Shown here piece after piece: positions 33,372-44,967 of a stretch of 64,000 bases of DNA. The DNA is from Solwaraspora sp. WMMA2056 (GTDB taxonomy: Bacteria; Actinomycetota; Actinomycetes; Mycobacteriales; Micromonosporaceae): the NCBI RefSeq assembly GCF_030345095.1, contig NZ_CP128360.1:2418001-2482000 (forward strand), given 5' to 3'. The position numbers were made by a program, and so were the translations under genes. Each line of letters starts with the position of its first letter. Within the stretch, counting starts at the first letter, position 1. Under the pieces are notes generated by a model. That model was not told the origin of the DNA and ran no database searches. It saw nothing but the letters and a program-made list of their open reading frames with translations.

Positions 33372-34310
33372 GTGAACCGCTTGTCAGAAAACACCTCCGG
33401 GATCCCGGATCGACGGCCGATTTCGACGGTGTTGACCGCTGCGACCGCCCGGCTGGCCGCCGCCGGGGTGCCGTCCGCCCGGGTGGACGCGGAGCTGATC
33501 GCCGCCTCGGTGCTGGGAACCACCCGCAGCCGACTGGCGCTGAGCAGCGGCTTCACTCCCATCGACGAGGCCCGCTTCGATGAGCTGGTGTCCCGGCGGG
33601 TGGCCCGGGAGCCGGTGCAGCATCTCACCGGATCGGCACCGTTTCGTTATCTGGAGCTCGCGGTGGGTCCCGGGGTGTTCGTTCCCCGGCCGGAGACCGA
33701 GGTGCTCGCCGGCATGGTCGTCGACGCGGTGCGCGCCCCGGCCGTCGACGCCCCGGCCGGTGACGCCCCGACCGTCGTCGACCTCTGCAGCGGCAGCGGC
33801 GCGGTGGCGCTCGCGGTGGCTCACGAGGTGCCGGGAGCGCGGGTGGTCGCGGTGGAGCGGTCCACCGCCGCGCTGGCGTGGTTGCGCCGCAACGCCGCGA
33901 CGCAAGCGGCGGCCGGGGACCGGCCGATCGAGGTGGTGGGCGGTGACGTCACCGACCCTGGGCTGCTCGCCGAGCTGACCGGCCGGGTGGACGTGGTCGT
34001 CTGCAATCCGCCGTACGTGCCGGAGGCCACCCCGGTGCCGCCGGAGGTCGCCGGACACGATCCGGCGGAGGCCGTCTTCGGCGGCCCGGACGGGTTGGCG
34101 GTGATCCGTCCGGTGGTGGGGTTGGCAGCCACGCTGCTGCGCGCCGGCGGCCTGTTCGCCGTCGAACACGACGACAGCCACGCGGCCGCGGTCGGCGCGC
34201 TGATCGCCGCCGATCGGCGGTTCGTCGACGTGACCGGGCACCGGGACCTGGCCGGTCGACCCCGGTTCGGCACGGCCCGTCGGGCGGCGCCGACCGCCGG
34301 TACGGGCTGA
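33372..34310 (+). CDS. prmC: peptide chain release factor N5-glutamine methyltransferase
   Basis: This 312-residue SAM-dependent enzyme methylates the GGQ glutamine of release factors. The helical N-terminal domain (1-85) is followed by motif I DLCSGSGAVALAVAHEVP (about 137-154) and the catalytic NPPY (VVVCNPPYVPEATPVPPEVAGHDPAEAVFGG, about 213). GTG 33372 is used as the start; it has no good Shine-Dalgarno, so the exact start is uncertain. Its final 20 bp, including the stop, are repeated 44 bp downstream. prfA, its substrate gene, lies nearby. Confidence 0.93.
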   Translation: MNRLSENTSGIPDRRPISTVLTAATARLAAAGVPSARVDAELIAASVLGTTRSRLALSSGFTPIDEARFDELVSRRVAREPVQHLTGSAPFRYLELAVGPGVFVPRPETEVLAGMVVDAVRAPAVDAPAGDAPTVVDLCSGSGAVALAVAHEVPGARVVAVERSTAALAWLRRNAATQAAAGDRPIEVVGGDVTDPGLLAELTGRVDVVVCNPPYVPEATPVPPEVAGHDPAEAVFGGPDGLAVIRPVVGLAATLLRAGGLFAVEHDDSHAAAVGALIAADRRFVDVTGHRDLAGRPRFGTARRAAPTAGTG

Positions 34311-34354
34311 GACGGCCGGCGCTGCTGGCCGGGGCGACCGCCGGTACGGGCTGA
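34291..34354 (+). repeat. direct repeat of the prmC 3' end
   Basis: The 20-mer CGACCGCCGGTACGGGCTGA occurs at 34291-34310 (ending in the prmC stop codon) and again at 34335-34354. The 24 bp between are a different GC-rich sequence. It looks like a short local duplication of the gene tail. Confidence 0.8.
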
Positions 34355-34380
34355 TCGGTGCGGATCAGGCTGCGGGCACG

Positions 34381-34390
34381 TGGCAGACTG
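34381..34390 (+). promoter_or_regulatory. tsaC promoter element TGGCAGACTG
   Basis: This is the second exact copy of the 10-mer seen before rpmE. Here CAGACT ends 9 nt before GTG 34398 and 12 nt before ATG 34401, so transcription would start at or just before the start codon. Confidence 0.6.
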
Positions 34391-34400
34391 GCTCACCGTG

Positions 34401-35045
34401 ATGCTCTATGACTGCCGGTCCGCCGCCGACCGCGACAAAGGTATCGCCGCGGCGATCGAGGCGGTCAAGAACGGCGAGCTGGTCGTGTTGCCCACCGACA
34501 CGGTGTACGGGGTCGGTGCCGACGCCTTCACTTCGTACGCGGTCACCGCGTTGCTCAACGCCAAGGGCCGGGACCGGCAGATGCCGCCGCCGGTGCTGGT
34601 CGGCTCCCGGCACACCCTCGACGGTCTGGTGCTGATCCTGCCGCAGACCGCCCGGGACCTCGCCGACGCCTTCTGGCCGGGGGCGTTGACGATGATCGTG
34701 GAGCACGCGCCGAGCCTGAACTGGGATCTGGGCGAGACCAACGGCACGGTCGCGGTCCGGATGCCACTGCACCCGGTGGCGCTGGAGGTGCTGCGGGAGA
34801 CCGGCCCGATGGCGGTGTCGTCGGCGAACAAGACCGGTCGGCCGCCGGCGGTGACCGCCGCCGAGGCCCGCGATCAGCTCGGCTACTCGGTACGGGCCTA
34901 CCTGGAGGCGGGGCCGTGTCCGGACCCGGTGCCGAGCACCATCGTCGACCTCACCGGGGACACCCCCCGGGTGGTACGGGCCGGCGCGCTGCCGATCGAG
35001 AAGCTGCGTGACGTGGTGCCGGACATCATCGGTACGGAGTCCTGA
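34401..35045 (+). CDS. tsaC: L-threonylcarbamoyladenylate synthase (Sua5/YrdC/YwlC type)
   Basis: This 214-residue YrdC-domain enzyme makes threonylcarbamoyl-AMP for the t6A37 modification of ANN-decoding tRNAs. The YrdC core is visible as IEAVKNGELVVLPTDTVYGVGADAF (about 15-41), KGRDRQMPPPVLVGS, LADAFWPGALTMIVEHAP, GTVAVRMPLHPVALEVLRETGPMAVSSANKTGRPPAVTAAEA and STIVDLTGDTPRVVRAGAL. The C-terminal Sua5 domain is absent. The start is ATG 34401 (or GTG 34398), beside the leaderless-type promoter. The stop abuts the phosphatase start, so the pair is cotranscribed. Placement after prmC is conserved in actinobacteria. Confidence 0.94.
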   Translation: MLYDCRSAADRDKGIAAAIEAVKNGELVVLPTDTVYGVGADAFTSYAVTALLNAKGRDRQMPPPVLVGSRHTLDGLVLILPQTARDLADAFWPGALTMIVEHAPSLNWDLGETNGTVAVRMPLHPVALEVLRETGPMAVSSANKTGRPPAVTAAEARDQLGYSVRAYLEAGPCPDPVPSTIVDLTGDTPRVVRAGALPIEKLRDVVPDIIGTES

Positions 35046-35663
35046 GTGCCGCCGTTCACCGTTCTCCACGTCTGCATGGGCAACATCTGTCGGTCGCCGA
35101 TGGCCGAACGCCTGCTGGTGCTCGCGGTCGCCGAACGGCTCGACCGGTTGCCGCCGACGGCCGGGACGTCGGCGGTGGAGGAGCTGCTGCACAGCCACAG
35201 CGCCGGCACCGGCGGCTGGCACGCCGGCGAGGAGATGAACCCGCCGGCCGCCCGCCAGGTGATCGGCCGAGGTGGTGACACCGACGGGTTCGCCGCCCGC
35301 AAGCTGCGGTCCGATCAGATCGACGCCGCCGACCTGATCCTCACCGCCACCGCCGACCAGTTGGAGTACGTCGTGGCGCTGCGGCCGGACGCCGCCGACC
35401 GCACCTTCGTGCTCGGCGAGTTCGGTCGGCTGCTGCCGGCGGTGGATGTCACGGCGCTGCCGGCCGTCGCGCCGAACCCGGAGGCGGTGTACGCGCGGGG
35501 TGTGGCGTTGGTGGCGGCGGTCGCCGCCGTGCGCGACGACGCCGGTCCACAGCCTGGTGACGATCTGGACGATCCGTGGGGGCGGGGCGACCACACCTTC
35601 GCGCGGGTCGCCGACGAGATCGAGGAGACGGTGGGGGCGCTGAGCGTGGCGCTGCTGCCCTGA
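35046..35663 (+). CDS. low-molecular-weight protein tyrosine phosphatase
   Basis: This 205-residue phosphatase has the P-loop VCMGNICRSPMAER, with nucleophile C10 and R16, at the N-terminus. The conserved SAGTGGWHAGEEMNPPA and the C-terminal general-acid region DDPWGRGDHTF (around 177) fit the LMW-PTP/arsenate-reductase fold. The family dephosphorylates Tyr-kinase substrates or, in actinobacteria, can act in exopolysaccharide control; the target here is unknown. GTG 35046 begins immediately after the tsaC stop. Confidence 0.88.
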   Translation: MPPFTVLHVCMGNICRSPMAERLLVLAVAERLDRLPPTAGTSAVEELLHSHSAGTGGWHAGEEMNPPAARQVIGRGGDTDGFAARKLRSDQIDAADLILTATADQLEYVVALRPDAADRTFVLGEFGRLLPAVDVTALPAVAPNPEAVYARGVALVAAVAAVRDDAGPQPGDDLDDPWGRGDHTFARVADEIEETVGALSVALLP

Positions 35664-35719
35664 GCCCGTCGGACGGAGGCGATCGGAGTGGACGTGCCGG
35701 TCCGCGGGGTGCGGCGGTG

Positions 35720-36118
35720 ATGGCCGTACGGCTGCGGCACCTGCCGGTGCCGTTGCTGGTGTCGGCGGTGCTGCTGGCGGTGCTGACCGCCGTCGGTGCC
35801 GGCCTCGACGGTGCGCCGGGTGCGCTCGGGGCGGCCGCCGGGGTGCTGCTGGTGGTGGTCAGCTACGTGGCGTCGTCGTTGGCGCTGGCCTGGGCGGACT
35901 CGGTGCATCCCCGGATGGTGCTCAGTGTGGGGCTGCTCACGTACAGCCTGAAGTTCGCGGTCCTGGGCGCGGCGGTGTTCGCGGTGGCGGCGTCGGACTG
36001 GGCCGGGCAGCGGATGCTCGCGGTGGCGATCATCGTCGGCACTGTCGCGTGGATCACCGCCCAGGTGTGGTGGACGTGGCGGGCCCGGATCCCGTACGTC
36101 GAGATCGACCCGCGCTGA
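35720..36118 (+). CDS. membrane protein preceding the atp operon (AtpI-like)
   Basis: This 132-residue protein has four predicted helices (LPVPLLVSAVLLAVLTAVGAGL; LGAAAGVLLVVVSYVASSLAL; MVLSVGLLTYSLKFAVLGAAVFAV; MLAVAIIVGTVAWITAQVWWTW). Position and topology resemble the AtpI-type accessory protein placed before atpB in actinobacteria, thought to help c-ring assembly or magnesium supply. The Shine-Dalgarno is weak; ATG 35720 and GTG 35717 are both possible starts. A 262-bp gap separates it from the next gene, so it is not necessarily in the same transcript. Confidence 0.7.
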   Translation: MAVRLRHLPVPLLVSAVLLAVLTAVGAGLDGAPGALGAAAGVLLVVVSYVASSLALAWADSVHPRMVLSVGLLTYSLKFAVLGAAVFAVAASDWAGQRMLAVAIIVGTVAWITAQVWWTWRARIPYVEIDPR

Positions 36119-36380
36119 CCGTCGCGCCGTCGCCCGAGGAAGCCTGGTCCACGTACCGCCATCGTCGAGGGTATTTCACGGATTTGTCGGCAAATATCGG
36201 TACGATCGGCAGGTTCGTGCCACGCCGTGACAGGCGTGCTGCGGGGAGTGGATACCGGCGGGCCCGGAAGAGGAGTACCGTGTGCTCCCATCTGAGGTGC
36301 CACCGGGTCGCCCACACAACGAGGGTTGTGCGGGGGGTGACGCACAGCCTCCATCGTTGCCCTGATATGTTTCCGGCGTC
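36119..36380 (+). promoter_or_regulatory. upstream region of the ATP synthase operon
   Basis: This gene-free stretch contains a weak hairpin CACGCC-GTGACA-GGCGTG (about 36221-36238), another CACAAC/GTTGTG hairpin at 36315-36330, and a TATGTT -10 candidate at 36366-36371, which ends 9 nt before the ATG at 36381. An AT-rich patch around 36170-36206 with TACGAT is a second promoter candidate. Confidence 0.45.
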
Positions 36381-36596
36381 ATGGCCGGTGAACCACCTTC
36401 TGAACCCGCAGGTCCCTCGGGGGCCGACACGGGGTTCGCCGCGCTCGGCTACCTACTCGGCGGGATGGCTGTGTGGGGCGGGGCGGGGTGGCTCGTCGAC
36501 CGTTGGCTGGACCTGCCCAACGTCGGGCTGCTGATCGGGCTGATCGGCGGGACGGCGGCCGGGGTCTACCTGACCGTTAAGAAGCTGGGCGCGTGA
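36381..36596 (+). CDS. atpZ: AtpZ/AtpI family protein
   Basis: This 71-residue protein has two hydrophobic helices (AALGYLLGGMAVWGGAGWLVDRWL and VGLLIGLIGGTAAGVYLTVKKLG) joined by the typical DRWLDLPNVGLLIGLIGG hairpin of the AtpZ family. It is the first gene of the atp cluster, 28 bp before atpB. The family is linked to magnesium uptake or F-type ATPase assembly. The symbol is by family and position. Confidence 0.8.
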   Translation: MAGEPPSEPAGPSGADTGFAALGYLLGGMAVWGGAGWLVDRWLDLPNVGLLIGLIGGTAAGVYLTVKKLGA

Positions 36597-36624
36597 ACCA
36601 GGCCCGACCGACGGAGGATGCGCG

Positions 36625-37425
36625 TTGATTGAGCAGCCGACCGTTCTCGCCGCGGAGTTCCCTCCCGGCGTGGATGCCTTCGACTTTCGCAGCCTGATCC
36701 CGGGGCTGGACGGTACCGCCTGGGCGGCCGCCTTCACCAAGATCACGCTGCTGCTCTGGATCGCCGCCGCGCTGGTGATGATCTTCTTCCTGGTGACGTA
36801 CCGCAGCCCGAAGCTGGTGCCGACCAAGGGCCAGTGGCTGGCCGAGTCGGTGTACGGCATGGTGCGCGACAACATCGCCCGGGACGTGATCGGCAAGGAC
36901 GGCGTGCGGTTCGCGCCGTACCTCACGGTGCTGTTCTGCTTCATCCTGCTCAACAATCTCTGGGGCATCGTTCCGTTCGCCCAGATCTCGCCGATGTCGC
37001 ACATCGCCTTCCCGATGGTGCTCGCGGTGATCAGCTGGCTGATGTACATCGGGCACGGCATCGCCAAGTGGGGCTTCGTCGGCTACATCAAGCACTCCTG
37101 CTGGGTCTCCGGCGCGCCGCTGTGGGTGCAGCCGATCCTGGTGCCGATCGAGTTCGTCTCGAACCTGATTCTGCGGCCCGTCACGCTGGCAGTCCGGCTC
37201 TTCGCGAACATGTTCGCCGGCCACATGATCCTGCTGGTCTTCGTCCTCGGTGGCGTGGCGCTGTTCCAGGCCGACAGTCTGTTCATCAAGCCCATCGCCG
37301 TCCTGAGCTGGGGCATGGCGATCGTGATGACCTTCTTCGAGTTCGGCATCATGATCCTCCAGGCCTACGTGTTCACCCTGCTCAGCGCGACCTACCTGCA
37401 GCACTCCCTGGCCGAGTCGCACTGA
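36625..37425 (+). CDS. atpB: F1Fo ATP synthase subunit a
   Basis: This 266-residue membrane stator subunit provides the proton half-channels against the c-ring. The essential Arg lies in ILRPVTLAVRLFANMFAGHMIL (helix 4 of the core). Other conserved blocks are LTVLFCFILLNNLWGIVPF and FEFGIMILQAYVFTLLSATYLQHSL. TTG 36625 is supported by GGAGG 6 nt upstream. It is the first core gene of the operon atpBEFHAGD. Confidence 0.97.
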   Translation: MIEQPTVLAAEFPPGVDAFDFRSLIPGLDGTAWAAAFTKITLLLWIAAALVMIFFLVTYRSPKLVPTKGQWLAESVYGMVRDNIARDVIGKDGVRFAPYLTVLFCFILLNNLWGIVPFAQISPMSHIAFPMVLAVISWLMYIGHGIAKWGFVGYIKHSCWVSGAPLWVQPILVPIEFVSNLILRPVTLAVRLFANMFAGHMILLVFVLGGVALFQADSLFIKPIAVLSWGMAIVMTFFEFGIMILQAYVFTLLSATYLQHSLAESH

Positions 37426-37536
37426 TCCCGGCCCCCTGATCGGCACACGTCCGCAGTGCGTCACGCGGGCGACAACTGAACATTCACCTAAACGTGCGCG
37501 TGATGGACACGCGTTCAACGCAGGAGGAAAACAACC

Positions 37537-37746
37537 ATGGAGATCACCGGCAACCTGAACGCCATCGGCTACGGCATCGCCGCCCTGGGCCCCGGCATCG
37601 GCGTCGGTCTGGTGTTCGCCGCCTACATCCAGGCGACCGCCCGCCAGCCGGAGAGCGCCGGCCTGACCCGGGTCTACATGTTCATGGGCTTCGCCGTGAT
37701 CGAGGCGCTCGCCCTGCTCGGTCTGGTGCTCGCGTTCGCACTCTAA
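37537..37746 (+). CDS. atpE: F1Fo ATP synthase subunit c
   Basis: This 69-residue hairpin subunit forms the rotor ring. The proton-binding carboxylate is E56 in FMGFAVIEALALLG; the polar loop is ATARQPE, and the Gly-rich first helix reads GPGIGVGLVFAA. Residues for sodium binding are not evident, so proton coupling is expected. The ribosome binding site is the strongest in the window (AGGAGGAAAA before ATG), fitting the need for many c copies per enzyme. The 111-bp gap before it holds no gene. Confidence 0.97.
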   Translation: MEITGNLNAIGYGIAALGPGIGVGLVFAAYIQATARQPESAGLTRVYMFMGFAVIEALALLGLVLAFAL

Positions 37747-37813
37747 GACGACCGGCGAGGTCTGACTCGGTGACCGGCAGCGCGAGCGCCGGTCCGGGCG
37801 AAGGGAAGTGTCC

Positions 37814-38356
37814 ATGTACGAAGAAGTCACGTACATAGCCGCGGAAGAGGGCGGGAACATCCTGCTCCCACCGCTGTCCGAGATCATCGTCGGTCTGATC
37901 GCCTTCGGTCTGCTCGTCGCCGTCCTGCTGAAGTTCGTGTTCCCGCGGATGGAAGCCATGTACCAGGCGCGGGTCGAGGCGATCGAGGGCGGGATCAAGC
38001 GGGCCGAGGCCGCCCAGGCCGAGGCGAACCAGCTGCTGGAGCAGTACAAGGCCCAGCTGGCCGAGGCGCGTACCGACGCGGCCCGCATCCGTGACGACGC
38101 CCGGGCCGACGCCGAGGGCATCCGACAGGACATCCTCGCCAAGGCGCGGGAGGAGTCCGACCGGATCATCGCGGCCGGCAAGGAGCAGCTCGCCGCCGAG
38201 CGGCAGACCATCGTCCGGGAGCTGCGTGCCGAGGTCGGCACGCTCGCGGTCGACCTGGCCGGTCGGATCGTCGGCGACGCGCTCGCCGACGAGGCCCGCC
38301 GTAAGGGCACCGTCGAGCGGTTCCTGGCCGACCTGGAAAGCACGGGAGCCCGCTGA
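37814..38356 (+). CDS. atpF: F1Fo ATP synthase subunit b
   Basis: This 180-residue peripheral-stalk subunit has one N-terminal membrane helix (LSEIIVGLIAFGLLVAVLLKFVF, about 22-44), then a long charged coiled coil (MYQARVEAIEGGIKRAEAAQAEANQLLEQYKAQLAEARTDAARI...) and a delta-binding end. ATG 37814 is preferred over GTG 37808, given AAGGGAAG upstream. Its stop overlaps the atpH start (TGATG). Confidence 0.95.
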   Translation: MYEEVTYIAAEEGGNILLPPLSEIIVGLIAFGLLVAVLLKFVFPRMEAMYQARVEAIEGGIKRAEAAQAEANQLLEQYKAQLAEARTDAARIRDDARADAEGIRQDILAKAREESDRIIAAGKEQLAAERQTIVRELRAEVGTLAVDLAGRIVGDALADEARRKGTVERFLADLESTGAR

Positions 38357-39180
38357 TGCAGTCCGCCACCAGCCGGGAGTCCTACGCGGCGGTGACCGGC
38401 CGACTGGTCGGCTACGTCGCCGGTGCCACGCCGGCGGCGGTCGCCAGCACGGCCGACGAGATCCTTTCCGTGGCCGACCTGCTGCGCCGTCAGCCCCGGC
38501 TGCGGCGGGCGTTGGCCGACCCGGCCCGCCCCGCCGACGACCGGATCGGGCTGCTGCGCGGCTTGCTCGACGGCAAGGTCGGCGCGGACAGTGTCGACCT
38601 GCTCAGCGCCGTCGTCGCGGCCCGCTGGTCGGCGCCGTCGGAGCTGCTCGACGCCACCGAACGACTCGGCGTCGACGCGGCGCTGTCCGGTGCCGAGTCC
38701 GCCGGCGAGCTGGCCGAGGTGGAGGACGAGCTGTTCCGCTTCGGCAAGATCATCGACGGTGACCCGCAGCTGGGTGCCGTGGTGGGTGACGTCACCGTAC
38801 CCGCCGACCGGCGGGTCGAACTGGTGCACACGCTGCTCACCGGCAAGGCGCTGCCGGCCACGGTGCGCCTGGCCGAGCAGGCTGTCCGTGGCTTCGGTGG
38901 CCGGTCCGTCGGGGCCGGGCTGAACCGTCTGGTCGAGATGGCCGCCGCCCGACGCGACCAGCAGGTCGCGCACGTCACGGTCGCCGCCCCCCTGACCGAT
39001 GCCGAGGAGCAGCGGTTGGGCGCCACGCTGGCCGGAATGTACGGTCGGGAGGTCTCCGTCAAGTTGACGGTCGACCCTGCCGTACTCGGCGGGATGAGCG
39101 TACGGATCGGCTCCGACCTGTACGACGGCACCGTGCGGCGCCGCCTCATCGACACCCGCAAGGCGCTCGCCGGGCGCTGA
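38356..39180 (+). CDS. atpH: F1Fo ATP synthase subunit delta
   Basis: This 274-residue subunit links the stalk to the top of F1. It is longer than the about 180-residue E. coli form, as is usual in actinobacteria. The C-terminal OSCP signature region is HVTVAAPLTDAEEQRLGATLAGMYGREVSVKLTVDPAVLGGMSVRIGSDLYDGTVRRRL. The N-terminal helical bundle binds alpha subunits. ATG 38356 overlaps the atpF stop, so translation is coupled. Confidence 0.95.
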   Translation: MQSATSRESYAAVTGRLVGYVAGATPAAVASTADEILSVADLLRRQPRLRRALADPARPADDRIGLLRGLLDGKVGADSVDLLSAVVAARWSAPSELLDATERLGVDAALSGAESAGELAEVEDELFRFGKIIDGDPQLGAVVGDVTVPADRRVELVHTLLTGKALPATVRLAEQAVRGFGGRSVGAGLNRLVEMAAARRDQQVAHVTVAAPLTDAEEQRLGATLAGMYGREVSVKLTVDPAVLGGMSVRIGSDLYDGTVRRRLIDTRKALAGR

Positions 39181-39236
39181 ATCAGTCCATGCCGTTCCGG
39201 GTTCATCCGGGCCACTAGACATAGAGGAAGCAGAGG

Positions 39237-40883
39237 ATGGCCGAGCTGACCATCTCGTCGGACGAGATCCGTGGTGCCCTAGAACGCTACGTCTCCTCCT
39301 ACACGCCGGAGCTGTCTCGCGAAGAGGTCGGCACCGTGGCGGACGCCGGGGACGGCATCGCCCACGTCGAGGGCCTGCCCTCCGCGATGGCGAACGAACT
39401 GTTGGAATTCGAGGACGGCACGCTGGGCGTGGCGCTGAACCTCGACGTACGTGACATCGGTGTGGTCGTGCTTGGCGACTACTCCGGCATCGAGGAGGGG
39501 CAGCGCGTCAAGCGCACCGGCCGGGTGCTCTCCGTACCGGTCGGCGACAAGTTCCTCGGCCGGGTGGTCAGCGCGCTCGGCGAGCCGATCGACGGCCTCG
39601 GCGACATCGTCAACGATGGCTTCCGTGAGCTGGAGCTGCAGGCGCCGAACGTGATGGCCCGGCAGTCGGTGCACGAGCCGCTGCAGACCGGTATCAAGGC
39701 CATCGACGCGATGACCCCGATCGGTCGCGGTCAGCGTCAGCTGATCATCGGCGACCGCAAGACCGGCAAGACCACCGTCGCGCTGGACACGATCCTCAAC
39801 CAGCGGGCCAACTGGGAGTCCGGCGACCCGACCAAGCAGGTGCGCTGCATCTACGTGGCGATCGGACAGAAGGCCTCCACCATCGCCTCGATCAAGGGCG
39901 TGCTGGAGGAGCACGGCGCGATGGAGTACACCACCATCGTCGCCTCGCCCGCCTCCGACCCGGCCGGCTTCAAGTACATCGCGCCGTACACCGGCTCGTC
40001 GATCGGCCAGCACTGGATGTACGCCGGCAAGCACGTGCTCATCGTCTTCGACGACCTGAGCAAGCAGGCCGAGGCGTACCGGGCCGTGTCGCTGCTGCTG
40101 CGTCGCCCGCCGGGCCGTGAGGCGTACCCCGGTGACGTCTTCTACCTGCACTCCCGGCTGCTGGAGCGGTGCGCGAAGCTCTCCGACGAGCTGGGTGCCG
40201 GCTCGATGACCGGCCTGCCGATCATCGAGACCAAGGCCAACGACATCTCGGCCTTCATCCCGACCAACGTCATCTCGATCACCGACGGTCAGATCTTCCT
40301 GGAGACCGACCTGTTCAACCAGGGCCAGCGGCCGGCGATCAACGTCGGTACCTCGGTCTCCCGGGTCGGTGGCGCCGCGCAGGTCAAGCCGATGAAGAAG
40401 GTCGCCGGCCGGCTGCGGCTGGACCTGGCCCAGTACCGGGAGCTGGAGGCGTTCTCCGCGCTCGCGTCCGACCTGGACAAGGCGTCGCGTAACCAGCTGG
40501 ACCGTGGTGCCCGCCTGGTCGAGCTGCTCAAGCAGGCGAACTACTCGCCGTTCCCGGTGCAGGAGCAGGTCGTCTCGGTCTGGGCCGGCACCGAGGGCAA
40601 GCTCGACGACATCCCGGTCGGTGAGATCCGGCGCTTCGAGTCGGAGTTCCTGGAGTACCTGCGGCACTCCCACTCCGGCACCTTGGACTCGATCGCCGCG
40701 CACAACTGGGACGACGAGATCATCGCCACGCTCAGCGACGCGATCGAGAAGTTCAAGCAGATGTTCCTGTCCAAGGACCCGGCCCGGGTGATCAACGAGG
40801 CGCCGGCCGAGGCCCTGGAGGGCGAGCAGGAGCGCGAGAGCGTCACCCGGTACGTGGCCGACGCCGACGCCGAGAAAGAGTAA
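39237..40883 (+). CDS. atpA: F1Fo ATP synthase subunit alpha
   Basis: This 548-residue non-catalytic nucleotide-binding subunit has the P-loop [13 protein letters not shown] (about 173), the catalytic-site Arg finger region near [10 protein letters not shown], the N-terminal crown ([23 protein letters not shown]) and a C-terminal helical domain with an acidic tail (ADADAEKE). Extended C-termini of mycobacterial alpha subunits suppress ATP hydrolysis; the tail here is comparable in position, but no function is claimed. AGAGG precedes ATG 39237. Confidence 0.98.
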   Translation: MAELTISSDEIRGALERYVSSYTPELSREEVGTVADAGDGIAHVEGLPSAMANELLEFEDGTLGVALNLDVRDIGVVVLGDYSGIEEGQRVKRTGRVLSVPVGDKFLGRVVSALGEPIDGLGDIVNDGFRELELQAPNVMARQSVHEPLQTGIKAIDAMTPIGRGQRQLIIGDRKTGKTTVALDTILNQRANWESGDPTKQVRCIYVAIGQKASTIASIKGVLEEHGAMEYTTIVASPASDPAGFKYIAPYTGSSIGQHWMYAGKHVLIVFDDLSKQAEAYRAVSLLLRRPPGREAYPGDVFYLHSRLLERCAKLSDELGAGSMTGLPIIETKANDISAFIPTNVISITDGQIFLETDLFNQGQRPAINVGTSVSRVGGAAQVKPMKKVAGRLRLDLAQYRELEAFSALASDLDKASRNQLDRGARLVELLKQANYSPFPVQEQVVSVWAGTEGKLDDIPVGEIRRFESEFLEYLRHSHSGTLDSIAAHNWDDEIIATLSDAIEKFKQMFLSKDPARVINEAPAEALEGEQERESVTRYVADADAEKE

Positions 40884-40894
40884 GGCGGTTCCGG

Positions 40895-43281
<2,387 letters not shown>

Positions 43282-43332
43282 CGACGGCGTCAGCCGTCGG
43301 CCTGGAGTGCAGGGCCGACCCGGCGGTACCCC

Positions 43333-43370
43333 GACGGGCGCCGCACCGGACATCCGGTGCGGCGCCCGTC
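43333..43370 (+). terminator. very strong hairpin between atpD and the LCP gene
   Basis: A perfect 17-bp stem (left arm 43333-43349, right arm 43354-43370) with a 4-nt ACAT loop is followed by GCGTTTCCCC. This is the most stable hairpin seen in the window; it should stop transcription of the atp operon before the LCP gene and atpC. Confidence 0.85.
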
Positions 43371-43447
43371 GCGTTTCCCCCGTCGGTCGTTTGCGTCTGC
43401 CGGCCAGGGGTACCCGACCGGCTCTGCGGCGGACGGGGGTCGGGGCG

Positions 43448-44578
43448 ATGGCGCAGCGGGATCGGACACGGACACGCCCATCGCGGCTGAGCCGGCCGGA
43501 ACGGCTCGCGCTGCTCGCCGTGCTCGTCGGGTTGGTCATGGTGGCGGGCTCGGTGGTGGTGCTCAGCCGGACCGTCGTCGACCGGGCCGCGAGGTCGGTG
43601 CCCACGGCGGACCTGTTCGGCGACGGCGGCGAAACAGCCGCGCTGGACGGTCCGCTGACCGGGCCGGTGAACCTGCTGCTGGTCGGCGTGGACCGGCCGA
43701 CCGACCAGCCGCAGCGGGTGCCCCGGGCGGACACCGTACTGCTGGTGCACGTGCCGGCGGGGCTGGACCGGGCGTACCTGATCTCGCTGCCCCGCGACCT
43801 GCTGGTGGACATCCCGGCGTTCGGAGTCAGCGACTATCCCGGCGGGGTCGACCGGATCAACGCGGCGATGGCGTACGGCAGCAGAGTGCCGGGTCGCGCG
43901 GAGCCGGACCCCGTGTCCGGTTTCCAACTGCTCGCGTCGACTGTCGCCGCCCGTACCGGTGTCGACCGTTTCGATGCCGGTGTCATCGTGAACTTCGCCG
44001 GGCTGGAGCGGCTGGTGGACGCGATCGGTGGGGTACGGATGCGGATCGACGCCGACGTGCGGTCGGCGCATCGGCAACCCGACGGCCGGCCGCGCCCGGC
44101 GAACCCGGACGGTTCGGGCTACGTCGGTCCACAGGCCGAGTACCGGCAGGGGGAGCGGTTGCTCTCCGGCTGGCAGGCGTTGGACTACGTCCGGCAGCGG
44201 GAGAGCCTGCCCGACGGTGACTACGGCCGCCAGCGGCATCAGCGGCAACTGGTCCGGGCCCTCGCCGAACAGGTGGTCACCCGGGACCTGGTCACCGATC
44301 CGGGCCGGTTGACCGCAGTCCTGGACGCCGCCGGCACGGCCGTGGTCGTGGACACCCGGGGCCGGTCACTCGTCGACTTCGCGATGGGGCTGCGGCAGAT
44401 CCGGGGCGACCGGATCGTCCTGCTGGACCTGCCGGGTGTCGCGGTCACCGGCGGCGACGGCGAGTATCTCGGCGAGCGGTTCACCACCGATGCCGACGAC
44501 TGCCTCGCGGCACTGCGCGCCGGAACTCTCGACCAGTTTGTTGCAACCCGTCCTGAACTGGTCAATCGCGAAAAGTGA
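43448..44578 (+). CDS. LytR-CpsA-Psr (LCP) family protein
   Basis: This 376-residue cell-wall glycopolymer transferase has one N-terminal membrane anchor ([21 protein letters not shown], about 21-41) and an extracellular LCP domain with [68 protein letters not shown] and a late [25 protein letters not shown] block. LCP enzymes move teichoic-acid-like or arabinogalactan precursors from lipid carriers to peptidoglycan. ATG 43448 follows a GGGGG-rich Shine-Dalgarno. It lies between atpD and atpC, an unusual place, and has its own transcription unit after the terminator. Confidence 0.9.
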   Translation: MAQRDRTRTRPSRLSRPERLALLAVLVGLVMVAGSVVVLSRTVVDRAARSVPTADLFGDGGETAALDGPLTGPVNLLLVGVDRPTDQPQRVPRADTVLLVHVPAGLDRAYLISLPRDLLVDIPAFGVSDYPGGVDRINAAMAYGSRVPGRAEPDPVSGFQLLASTVAARTGVDRFDAGVIVNFAGLERLVDAIGGVRMRIDADVRSAHRQPDGRPRPANPDGSGYVGPQAEYRQGERLLSGWQALDYVRQRESLPDGDYGRQRHQRQLVRALAEQVVTRDLVTDPGRLTAVLDAAGTAVVVDTRGRSLVDFAMGLRQIRGDRIVLLDLPGVAVTGGDGEYLGERFTTDADDCLAALRAGTLDQFVATRPELVNREK

Positions 44579-44625
44579 CGGTTGTCGGCCGGCCACCCGG
44601 CGCGGGTACGGGAGACCGCCCCGAC

Positions 44626-44631
44626 TAGACT
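44626..44631 (+). promoter_or_regulatory. atpC promoter -10 box
   Basis: TAGACT lies 32 bp before the atpC TTG start and about 50 bp after the LCP stop. No TTGACA-like -35 is visible at the right distance. It supports separate transcription of atpC. Confidence 0.5.
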
Positions 44632-44663
44632 CGCAGACGACCTCGCCACCAAAGGAGACCGCG

Positions 44664-44954
44664 TTGGCTAAGCAACTGCACGTCGAACTTGTCGCCGTCG
44701 AGCAGATGGTCTGGTCCGGCGAGGCCGAAATGGTGATCGCCCGGACCACCGAAGGCGAGCTCGGCGTACTGCCCGGTCACGCGCCGATGCTCGGCCAGCT
44801 CGCCGAGCCCGGCCAGGTGCGGATCACGCTGCCGGGCCGCGAACAGGTCGCCTACGACGTCGCCGGCGGGTTCCTCTCGGTCACCACCAACGGCGTGACG
44901 ATCCTCGCCGAGGAAGCCACCCCGGCCGCCCCCGCCACCGCGTCCGGTCACTGA
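44664..44954 (+). CDS. atpC: F1Fo ATP synthase subunit epsilon, short form
   Basis: This 96-residue subunit connects the c-ring to gamma. It holds the N-terminal beta-sandwich ([54 protein letters not shown]...[22 protein letters not shown]) and lacks most of the C-terminal helical hairpin that inhibits hydrolysis in longer forms. TTG 44664 has AAAGGAG 6 nt upstream. It is separated from atpD by a terminator and an LCP gene, so its dosage relative to F1 must be set independently. DUF2550 follows after 13 bp. Confidence 0.95.
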   Translation: MAKQLHVELVAVEQMVWSGEAEMVIARTTEGELGVLPGHAPMLGQLAEPGQVRITLPGREQVAYDVAGGFLSVTTNGVTILAEEATPAAPATASGH

Positions 44955-44967
44955 GCGGGCGGCGTCG

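Noticed and set aside
36577-39222. Minus-strand frame of nearly 900 codons across atpB-atpH
   Set aside because: Shadow of the atp genes, with no start signal or family match.
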